Shown here: positions 20,212 to 29,402 of the stretch, piece after piece
Numbering within the stretch: the first letter of the stretch is position 1
Layout: each line of letters starts with the position of its first letter
Origin: Asparagopsis taxiformis
Lineage: Eukaryota; Rhodophyta; Florideophyceae; Bonnemaisoniales; Bonnemaisoniaceae
NCBI GenBank assembly: GCA_030407315.1
Contig: JALQPE010000383.1
Span: 1 to 43,168 of the forward strand
Length of the DNA stretch: 43,168 nt
Reading direction: 5' to 3'
Position numbers and translations under genes: made by a program
The notes under the pieces: model-generated
What the model saw: the letters and a program-made list of their open reading frames with translations, nothing else
The model's database searches: none
What the model was told of the DNA's origin: nothing

Positions 20212-23200
20212 TCAGTTAGCTGGCCAATATTTTCTACCATAGTCAGCAAATATCTCCTCATCAGCTTCAACGTCTCTGGTCAGAACGACCTAGACAGCAT
20301 GGGGATTCTTGATATTTGAAGCAAAGTCCGGTTTGTCTATGGCATCGCCTTGTCGAAACTCGGCTGACTGTGTTCGACTCACCTCGGTCGCTTTCTCCGT
20401 TCCGTCAATGACCCGACAATCATTGAGGTAGCTGGTACAATTATAGACCGCTGGAACGAGCCAGACCTTCCGAACAGGTGCACCCCTCCCTATGTACGTG
20501 GTTTCCAATTCCATGTTGTAGTCCTGGAACCTCTCTCCTGTGCACCCAAATCCTTCCGGGCCGTACATCACTGATCTCTGCGGTTCCGAGTCTCGAATCT
20601 TCGCATAGAAAATCGTCCCATTGTACCAGCCAATGACCGTCCCCTTCTTCAGTTTCTTCGCCGCGAATACGCCAAACCCACCACCTCTTACCTCCGATTG
20701 CGAAACTTAGACACCGTAGAATGCGGCATCAGCAGCCAGAATCGCGTCCGGGTCTATGCTCCAAAACGAGTGCATGTTCTCGGCCGGCCACTGGTCCATA
20801 GGCACCCCGCTCAATCTGTGAAGCATAGACCCGTCCTTCTTCATTGACGCAACGAACACAAGCAGATGGTTCGGCAATGCTGTCACAGCAGGTAAACCTT
20901 CTGGTGCATCTGAGATGTGCTTCTGACGAAGCCTTAGAGCTTTTCCTGTGACCGGTACCGACTCGTCCCCAAGAATACTCTCCACTTCACGCTGCAAGAT
21001 CCCCCCGTATCGCCCGGCTTTCACCTCACTGACGAAAGCATGCAGTATCCACTCCTGCGATGCATCGTGGCACCTTTTTTCCTTCTCACACCCAATGAAC
21101 CGACGATACGTACCATCCCTCAACGTCATACACGCTATGGCTGTGCTGTACGTTCCCGAGAAGAAATCCATCACGATATCGTTCTGCTTCGAAAATCGTT
21201 CCAGAAGCTCACGAAGAGTGGTCAACGCCTTCTGCTCATGGCGCAGTCGGTTGTTCTGCCCATCATATTGAGCTTCACCAGCCGACAACCTCGGAACGTT
21301 GTCAATCGCGTTGGTGAACCCAGGGTGCCTCGATATGTCCGGATTGTGCAACCTGTAATCCACCATATCGTACGCAGCCATACCCTTCCCCCGCTTATAC
21401 GCATGGATAACGAAATCGTGCATATTATGCAGTGTGCACGTTTTCGTCGATGGATTGGACGTAAAGCTGTGTGGTCGGCGAGATAGCACGACTGGAACAC
21501 TGTCCACAATCATCTTGCCAGGCTCGGCATTTCTGATTGCATCCATCCATGCCACGAGTTGGCGCACGCTGGAATAGATCAGAGCATGGCCGCCAGGCCG
21601 AAGAACTCGAACTATTTCACACGCAACACTCGCCAACTCTTCCGGCTCCAGAATATCGTACTCCGAGTTTTCTCTGCCGCCTTCCGCCTCGTGTTGAATG
21701 GAGGATCAGTGAGCACAAGCTGAACACTGTCCTCCAACACGCCATCTTCCAGGAAACTAATTTTGTCCTCCACCTCTTTGGCTACATCAGTGGCGTCACA
21801 ATTCACAGTGTGAATGTAACGCCCCATCACAGCTTCCAGCTTGGTGACATATTCTGGCTTGGTTTCCTTTCCGACGTCAACGAGCGGTGCTTCTGTAGGC
21901 GATACAGTGTCAACCTCCATAGCGTCATCCTCGGCCACACCTTCTCTTGTTGCTGTTTCGCTAGCAACCGCCGCATTATCGTCCTCTCCACCACCGCGCT
22001 CCAGCCTAGCCTTCTTCCTCTGTGGCTCCAGACTATCCTCTTCTATATCCTCGCTGCCATTGTTTGGCACTGCTGCGGATATTTCCATCTGCGCAGGTGC
22101 ACCTTCAAGGATGCCAGGCTCGGGCGTATCCTCAAGACTGTGCAACTCATCCATGGTCAGAGGAAGCTTTCGTTGCTCTCGGGTTCGCAATAACCAAGCC
22201 TTCAGCCTCCTCTGACCATCCAGGGCATGAGACGTGTTCAACTTGGCTCGCATGAACGAGTTCAATCCGAACTTGTCAGGAGTGTTGAAAAGCAAGGCTC
22301 GAAGTCTCTGCATCAGCTGACCACGCTCGGCGAACACATTCACCTCAGTGACACATTGGCGTATCGACAGCAGGAAGGCGCTTGTCAATGATCGCAGCCT
22401 TGCATCCACAGCCACTGGAAGGTCGGCACAGAACCCGTTTTCACTGTCTACAGTTTTCGGGACAATGGTCAGGTTTTTTCGATGCTCCTCGACCGCACAG
22501 CCATCAGACCGATTCGGGAGTGACCTGAAGCAAAGGCTCGCGGGATCGAATACCATGAACGGCCAGCACATCGATTCAACATCCTCATACCCCAACACTC
22601 TTGCCCCGGTATCCCATGCAGCTAACACACGGTCGACAACAAATCCAAGCTGGTTGGCTTGCGCACTGGATGTTGCAATTCCAACCATTCCACCACCACC
22701 AATGGCCCCGGATGTGGCTCTGGCCCGCCTAGATGGCACACTGCCCATCTCCTTACTGCGAATAGCCAAGATACACTGGCACATCATAACCATCAGCCTC
22801 CTGAACCGCTTCTGGCTAGCCTGCAAAGAATCTTGCATATCGGATGTAGCGCCGTCCAGAAAGTACCTGCTCGAAAGCAGTTCACGGTTCAGTGGAGAGG
22901 ACAATTCTCCGCGGGGTGTCTTGCCAAACATTTCGACGGCACGAGAACTAGTCACCCCCACCAGTTTCGGAAACTCAACCATCCTCGGAGAATCACCCAT
23001 CTCTGCATTGAGTCCCCATGCATGACAAAACATTTGCCACAGACGCAAATCAATCGCACTCGAATCTTCTGCTCGGTGATACGGCCGAAGCACAGCCAGA
23101 ATAGACATGCATGAGCTGTACTGCGGTTTACCACTCAGGCTTGAAGCAATTTGGCCGCTTGGATCGCAGGATTTGATCCAGCCCAACACATCAGCCATCC

Positions 23201-23678
23201 TCACAGACGAAATGTGAGCGTACTTGTCCTTTCCGTTTTGGACCCAGTACTCGTCTCTGAGATCAACGGCGATCATCAGATACTCAACAAACATCATGCG
23301 CCTTTGCAGGCCTGCAATGTCGTTGGATGTCGTCGCTCTCACACGGTCCAGCACAACAGCAGTACTGCTGTTGGTGTCCGCCACGATAGACTCTTCTCGC
23401 ATAGGAATCGTAACGCCAGGAGGAAAGACGCCCTTCTCCATTCCACGTACAATTGCCATGCAGCGGTGCGCTCCATCCAATATCTCCAGAACGCCTTCTC
23501 GTAACCTGCCAGTCACGGGATGAGCTGTGTCATAACCGCTGTTGCGAATGCTCTCCATGAGCGCTTCCACATGACTTGCATCAACATCGCGAATCGATAC
23601 GAATTTGCTGACTTGATTGGAGTCGATGAACACCCATCCGTCGTGCTTTTCACCGTGATTGTGGAACGTTCCTTCCAT
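20212..23678 (-). pseudogene. ParB-like / DNA methyltransferase / SET fusion, disrupted
   Basis: ATG at 23678. Residues 1-90 are ParB-like (VDASHVE, then LEILDGAHRCMAIVR near 66-78). A long helical and acidic linker leads to the methyltransferase motif TDPPF at about 657-661 (21696-21710). A one-base deletion near 21670 moves the frame. The same domain continues with RPGGHALIY, HEQKALTTLRELL and the SAM-binding DFFSGTYSTA block (about 21168). The order DPPx then SAM motif is that of beta-class N4-cytosine/N6-adenine methyltransferases. After a TAA at 20709-20707 the same frame goes on with RGGGFGVFAAKKLKKGTVIG, a SET-domain start. After a TAG at 20292-20290 it continues with EEIFADYGRKYW, the SET C-terminal motif, ending at TGA 20214-20212. 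The SET part probably methylates protein lysine; its NHxC-type motif is poorly conserved (YLNDC). Expected role: DNA plus histone modification at a ParB-chosen target. Function is inferred. Confidence 0.78.
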
Positions 23679-24190
23679 GGCGAACAAAGGTAGAGTTTTT
23701 AAGAAAGGGATAGTTGGTTGCTGCTTGACCAGGGTGGCGCAAAGCAGAAGTTGGTTGTTTAAAACAAAGTGTCAGCGAGTGGTAGCACTTCGGTGGCTGT
23801 TTCCTTTCCACCCCTGTCCGAACCTTTACAAGATAACTACATCGACTGTTAGCTCAATAATCAATGTAATACTAAAGTAATACTCAAAATATTTTTCCAT
23901 GCAATTTATTGGGCCCGTAACATCTCTAAACGTATCTTTGTAGTCCAATCGTATGCATCCGACATTCACTTCTAGAACGATTATTCACATCAAATTTTAT
24001 GCTGCAATCAGTTCATGGCAGACATCATCCACACTGACGTGTCAATTTTGTCAATTGTCCATTCTATTTCTACACTAGCTAAACATCTCTTCTCGACCTT
24101 TCCAATCCTCCTAGTATATACTACTCTTCAGCAGAAGGTAACGGTTAGGCTTTCACTAATACAACAATTCTATCCCATAGCTATCCCAAC
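23679..24190. promoter_or_regulatory. Divergent promoter region
   Basis: The 512-bp space between two divergent start codons (ATG of the methyltransferase fusion at 23678, minus; ATG of the Tudor-like gene at 24191, plus). TATATA at 24115-24120 lies 71 bases before the plus-strand ATG. The arrangement suggests shared control of the two genes; this is inference from layout. Confidence 0.45.
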
Positions 24191-25582
24191 ATGCTTCCTC
24201 TCGCTCCAAACGACGTTATAGAAGTTCAATGGGAACTTCGGCCGTTTGGGAGGAAGCGAAAAATTGTGTGGTGGTCTGCAATCGTCAAGGAAATTACTCG
24301 GGTCAAGACTAAAACAGACAACCCATTCCTCCATGCGTTGCTCGAATACAAAGCTGAATATGGTTTCGCCTCTACCCTTTCTCAAGTCAAGATCTCAGAT
24401 CGTAATGAGCTCGTCGACAAGGATTCCGGAAGGGTTCTCCCGTGGCGAAGTGGTGAGCTTCGCAGTATGGACTCACCTCCATCCCCAGCAGAGAGAGACC
24501 CGGACTACGGCATTGACCACACTCGCCACCGCCACCGCGGCATCCTTCAAGATTGCACTGCGGATCAAATGAAGAAGACCATAGCAGAAATGCTGGCAAG
24601 ATTGGAAAAGCTGGAGTCAGCTGCCAAACATCCTCTTCCCCCTCCATTCGATTCCAACAACTCCATGAACTCCTCTGCTCTGACTTTATGTAGCATTCTG
24701 TTTCAGAAGCTTGGTGTGTACACGGACAAGCCCCTCTCCCTCCGGATGACAAAATCCGAGCACTCCAGGGGAATGCGACAAACATCGCAAGAAGAAATCA
24801 GAGTACAGGCTCACTGCTCCCTTGCTCAATTCCGCACTATTGCCATTCAATGCAAGGCGAAAGAGAATCGTGACGTTCTCTTCCAGCCGTCCTTTGAGGA
24901 CATCACCTTTCCCTCTGGAAATGAGTCGGATCTTTCCATCATTTTCCCCACCTTTCAGGCACTATGTGACTCCATAGGTACCTCGCAACACGGGTTCCAG
25001 AAAATATTGGTGAAGAGCAGGGCGGAACGCGATGGAGGCAGCTCATCGATTGTCCGAATTTTAGGAAATCTAGTCGACGTTGATTGCTCTCATGATGCTC
25101 CTTCTTCCGCATTTCTCGTCGGCTCATCTGCTTACGTCCTGTCCAGCCCAGACCAACGTATGACAGTTCTTTGCAGAGACTCCTACGAGTTTGACCACGT
25201 CAACAATACATTTTTACATCCCCTATGTCTTAGCGAACTATCACAGTCTAGCATCGTGGACTCTTTCCACCTACGTGATAAGGCTACTGTTACCTATGGA
25301 GCAACGTTTTCGTTACTGTGGAGACGTATTCAGCGCCGAGCCAGTTACAGAACTTTCCAGCCTTTATCAACCGCAGAGAGGTTTAGAACACTATATCTAC
25401 GCTTACCTTGCTGTATTTTCAGTGGTACTACTACATGCCAGGAGCTTGAAGACATTGGCTATGAGGTTATCTCTCGTCTTGGCTCCAATGCGGATTCAGA
25501 CACTACCCACCCTCCCTCTCCTCCACCTGCCACCTTCCACCTGCAGTCCGGAGCAAAAATGATAAAGCACACCTATCCGTAG
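24191..25582 (+). CDS. Hypothetical protein with Tudor/PWWP-like N-terminus
   Basis: Intact gene of 463 codons starting at ATG 24191. The first 90 residues look like a small beta-barrel chromatin reader: DVIEVQWELR, then KIVWWSAIVKEI, as in Tudor/PWWP-type domains where an aromatic-rich strand pair forms the methyl-lysine or methyl-arginine cage. A short heptad-like helix follows (MKKTIAEMLARLEKLE, about 130-146). The rest is not recognised. It is divergent from the methyltransferase-SET fusion, so a reader working with a writer is an attractive but unproven idea. The reader call rests on pattern only, and another barrel fold is possible. No membrane segment or signal peptide is seen. Confidence 0.6.
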   Translation: MLPLAPNDVIEVQWELRPFGRKRKIVWWSAIVKEITRVKTKTDNPFLHALLEYKAEYGFASTLSQVKISDRNELVDKDSGRVLPWRSGELRSMDSPPSPAERDPDYGIDHTRHRHRGILQDCTADQMKKTIAEMLARLEKLESAAKHPLPPPFDSNNSMNSSALTLCSILFQKLGVYTDKPLSLRMTKSEHSRGMRQTSQEEIRVQAHCSLAQFRTIAIQCKAKENRDVLFQPSFEDITFPSGNESDLSIIFPTFQALCDSIGTSQHGFQKILVKSRAERDGGSSSIVRILGNLVDVDCSHDAPSSAFLVGSSAYVLSSPDQRMTVLCRDSYEFDHVNNTFLHPLCLSELSQSSIVDSFHLRDKATVTYGATFSLLWRRIQRRASYRTFQPLSTAERFRTLYLRLPCCIFSGTTTCQELEDIGYEVISRLGSNADSDTTHPPSPPPATFHLQSGAKMIKHTYP

Positions 25583-25887
25583 TTATCCTGTTCCTGGGTA
25601 TTCCATTCTAGAGCTCCTGTGGCCATCAATTTCTAGTAATCTAGTAAAGACGGATACCCTCACTCCTTCCTACTTCGACTATTCCACTACCTGTCTCTGC
25701 GCTGTTCCTTCGACTTGACACTATCGTCTGACTGGTTTCCTGATGTCTCGTATCTATCTACTTCCATCTATTACAAAATTCAACTCAACAGAAATTTTTA
25801 TTTCTTCATTCTTCGTCTACTATACCGAAACCGGTTTCATCCGATACTACTCCCCTTCATTCTCGATTTCATCATCGACGAATACCT
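25583..25887. other. Convergent intergenic region
   Basis: 305 bp between the ends of two convergent genes, T/C-rich. No gene seen; it is expected to hold both poly(A) sites. Confidence 0.45.
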
Positions 25888-27368
25888 TCACATATTCTGC
25901 ATCTCCTCCGTCCTCTTCCATAGACCTGAAGCTCTCCTCCAGCACTGATTCCCCCCATCGTCTACATTCAGTTCTTCATATCTATCACGCGATATAGTCA
26001 AAACCTCCTCATTCATGAACCGACTACTCACCCGCTCCCCGGGAAGAAGCAGTTTCACTGCTTCATTGATTTCCCGGATTTGCGCTCCTCCCACCTCTGC
26101 TCCACTTTGAAATTTCAAAATCGTTCGGAACTCGTATGCAAGTATGTAGATGAATTGCAAGGAGTATTCTGAACGTCGCAAGAACATGTTCTTATCAGAA
26201 CATTGCGTGTAGGCGACTGCAAAGTTCAGTGCAACCTCTACTAAATTGATCCTCCTAGTCAAAAACCTCTTGTCCGGTTCTCCAATTTTTGAACTTCGTA
26301 CTCGACTTTGAATAGCATTTCTTTTCGCAACGCAATGAAGTCGCGAAGAATCTTCATATTCTTGTCATCCATTGCTGCACGCTCCGCTGCATTCATTTTC
26401 CTCTGCGCCGAGTACAGACTTGGAACTGACATGTCCAGCCCACCGTCGTGCAAATGATGCTCCATGCCGACTGAACCTTGAAACCCACTGTATAGAACGA
26501 ATCCAAGATCTCGGATGAACCGGTTTCGCACATGATCTCTGGACTTGTTCATAAACCCGGTCACTGCCGTGAGTGCCGATTTCGTCACAGTGATGCCTAC
26601 CTCCTTTCTGTGCAACGGCCCATTGTCACCAACCTTTCTTCGCTTCTGCTTTCGAGCGGCCCCATCACTTGCCTCGGACGTCCCATGCATTCCATCCATG
26701 CGAGCAGAGTCCGTTCTGCGAATTGTCTCCTCAATGGTCCCGGTAGTCACATACCCCCGCGCCCTCCACCGTTCGATACCTTCCGAAGTTCCATTGGAGC
26801 TGGAACGGTCTCCTCCCTGTCTGAAAGAATTGTTTTGACACGTATTCTTGATTAAAGAGGTCACAACTTGGCAGCGCAATTCAATGTGGTTCCGACCGGC
26901 AAGCGTCCTATTGAACACATCCTTTCGCTCATTGCTCTGCCTGGCGAACATCAGCGTATTGATTAGCTGTCATCCGTTGAAATGCCTATCCCTCTTATCC
27001 ACCATTGCCTTCGTGTACGTTGGAACAACAGCACACAGCACAGCACACACCATTTCGAACGTGAACGATTTCTCCGCATCCTGCGCAATGCGGAGACGTT
27101 CCCTGTCCTTCTCGGAGGCGATCTTCTTCGGATGTCCTTGTCCCTGGCTCAGAAGCCCATCGACGATGCTCTTGACCTCCTGCATATTGGTGTTTAGCAT
27201 GGAGACAGTCTTGGCGACATTTCCGAGAGTCTCGCGTAATTGAATGGTGCTCTTCTCGACGGCATCCATTTTATCACTCAGGGCTTTCAGCTCTGCAGTG
27301 ATGTTCGAAAAGCCCTCACGCGTTATTTCGGAAAATGCGGCGATGCTTACGGAGGTTTCGGGATTCAT
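25888..27368 (-). pseudogene. Unrecognised coiled-coil protein, disrupted
   Basis: About 490 codons from ATG 27368. The N-terminal 80 residues are heptad-like and charged (ITAELKALSDKMDAVEKST, LRETLGNVAKTVSMLNTNMQ), suggesting a coiled coil. At 26972-26970 an in-frame TGA interrupts a frame that otherwise stays open through LINTLMFARQ. At about 26262 a run of five T, probably missing one, shifts the frame into LTRRINLVEVALNF and on to the stop at 25888. The middle has a basic KQKRRK stretch that may be a nuclear signal. No known domain is recognised. It is convergent with the Tudor-like gene and next to the palindrome array, so it probably belongs to the same element. Confidence 0.6.
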
Positions 27369-28025
27369 CTTGACCTTGCAATTGGAGTTTGCTAAAAGGA
27401 GAATTGCTTTGAAGGATGGATGTCACGCTTAGCACAGCAGTGTTGTAGCAAATATCATTTCAGTGGATGCATCCATCCTGTTCTACTCTACATAATAATA
27501 ATGCTTCCCAGTGCTCCGTAACGGTTATTTTTCATAATTTAGAGGTGGATAGTGCGTATTCTTTCCTTTGCCACCACCCACGTCCTGTGCATACCACACC
27601 TCGCTACCAGACTGACGTCTCCTACTCGACACTTTCAATGCAAAGATAGATAGGTATAATTTGAAATGCTAAACTCAACATAATATAGCTACTCTGTACA
27701 TTCTCTCCTTACGGTGAGACAAATGAGATATGTTCTGTTCTGTTTCCCAATCTCCTTCTTTCTCTACGTCCTATTCAACATCTAGCTTCCCTGCACCCAA
27801 CTATCTGTAAAGCACCATTACAATTACTATAGTCGTATACCACACACCATTCCAATATTTACCTTCACACCAACACTATGCTCCATATTTCCTCTCAAGC
27901 CCACTCCACCAGACAGTGTTGTGAACCAATGCACGGTACTACCCGCAGACAATACAATTTGCTATCTACACTACTGTCTACATATTTCCCAGACAGTGCA
28001 GTAATACAATACAATGCACTGCCTC
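27369..28025. other. Non-coding upstream flank with degenerate CAGACAG words
   Basis: Upstream of the coiled-coil gene. From about 27910 isolated half-sites appear (AGACAGTG, CTACTGTCT, CAGACAGT), leading into the dense palindrome array. No gene seen. Confidence 0.5.
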
Positions 28026-28255
28026 AGACAGTAAAATGTACTGTCTGCACATACCGTCTGGCGGCAACACTTCCGGACAGTAAAATTTACTGTTCTGGAC
28101 AGTAAATTTTACTGTTTTTGGTACTGTCCAGATTTCGTGCCAGTTTACTGCTGCAGCAGTATTCTGAAATTTCCAGACAGTAAATTTTACTGTCTCCGCG
28201 CACTGTCTTGGCCAGACAGTAATTTTTACTGTCTCAGACAGTAAATTTACTGTCT
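28026..28255. repeat. Array of six ACAGTAAA/TTTACTGT palindromes
   Basis: Palindromes of 20-21 bp at 28026-28046, 28075-28095, 28097-28117, 28175-28195, 28214-28234 and 28236-28255. The consensus is AGACAGTAAA-TTTACTGTCT with small changes in the centre. They end within about 10 bp of the Gypsy fragment and of the change in base composition. They look like subterminal transposase sites or an operator-like array. Confidence 0.9.
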
Positions 28256-28261
28256 TTTTCC

Positions 28262-29402
28262 ATTCCCAACACCGTAGTGTGTAGGTCGTCGTTTACTCGC
28301 TCATCGCGTAGCGTCGTGCGTAAGAGGTCTTCCCAATGCGGCGTCGCGTTCGCAATTCCGTCGGTTTCGCGCGGGTCCGGCGGGTTCGTCGCGTTGCGTG
28401 GCGTCGCATCGTCGGGCGGTCGGTCTTGCGGAGTCGGCGCTTCTTGTGCAACTTGTAGGCAACCTACGGGGTTGGGCACTGCGGCGCCCACCTTCATGCC
28501 TTTGGGCAATACCTGTATGCGGTGCCGGCGTTGTGCACATGCACACTGAAGGGCACGGTCCTTTTAACCTGCGTTTCACCATTGGCTAGACGCAGCAACT
28601 TCTGTCCGGAGAGGTCGGTCGCGGGTATCGTGATGCAGCGTCCGTCAGCGCCCGTGGTGACTTCTATAGCTCGCGTCGCGTGTGGCGGAATCGACGTGCG
28701 ACGCGCAACGCGGATTGGCGCGAAATCTGTTGGTCGGGTAGTCTTGGGGGTCGGTGCGCGGCGCGGTTTCGTCGGCGTGCGCGGGAGCATCGGAACGTGG
28801 TCTCCATAGCGGGTTCGCAACGCGCGCTGCGGCCAAGTATAGATCATCCGAACCACACGGTCGATGAAGTCTGCTCCCAGGATGCAAGGGACGGATAAGC
28901 GCGGCATCACCAGGAAAGTTTGAAGGTGCGCGCGGGCACCTAGAAGAACGCTAAGTCGCAACGACGCGTTCGGCGCGAGACGTCGTCCGTTCGCGTCGAT
29001 AATCGCGCAGCGCAGCGTTGGTGGCGTAGCGTGGCGCTTCCAATCAGCACCTAGTACGTTCTCGCGAATGAGGCTCGGGCCCGCGCCGGTATCAAGCACA
29101 GCGGTCACCGCGGTGGCCGTTCGTAGATTATATCCAACGCGTACCTCGAGTTTGTAGTTCGCGGTAGGGGTCTGAAACGGGACCACTGTTTCGGGTGGCA
29201 ACGGAGGCGGTCTTTCGCGCGGCGGTTGCGTCATCGCGCGTCGCGTGTGTCCGTTGAGTGGAGAGGAGTCGGCCCACCCGCTACGACTCCTCGTAGGCGT
29301 TTCCCGGGTCTTCTGCGAAGCAAACCGAGTGGGGCGTGAGCTGCTCGCCGTCGTGCGCGTCGTCTTCGCGCGTGCGTTCGCTTTCGCGCTCTCGTGCGTC
29401 AT
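28262..29402 (-). pseudogene. Gypsy 1 pol fragment (aspartic protease)
   Basis: Retropepsin-type protease with the catalytic block VLDTGAGPSLI (Asp codon at 29093-29091) and ILGADFI, the second conserved block. A frame change at about 28500 (YCPKA / MPKGMKVG) is followed by linker sequence that stops at the palindrome array. Reverse transcriptase is missing, so the element is dead. Confidence 0.82.

Noticed and set aside
20212..20709. A genetic code in which TAA and TAG mean glutamine
   Set aside because: The dioxygenase and Tudor-like genes end with TAG and are followed by dense stops. The coiled-coil gene is interrupted by TGA instead. C-to-T mutations or readthrough explain the pattern better.
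20940..23525. Long plus-strand frames opposite the methyltransferase fusion
   Set aside because: They are shadows of the minus-strand gene. The minus frame carries all recognisable motifs.
28026..28255. CRISPR array
   Set aside because: The repeats are self-complementary palindromes with irregular, partly zero-length spacing, in eukaryotic transposon DNA without cas genes.
18548..28262. Endogenised giant-virus or Maverick-like segment
   Set aside because: Intron-poor genes with methyltransferase and SET domains could suggest it, but there is no capsid, packaging ATPase or family B polymerase. It remains possible only if the region extends beyond what is seen.
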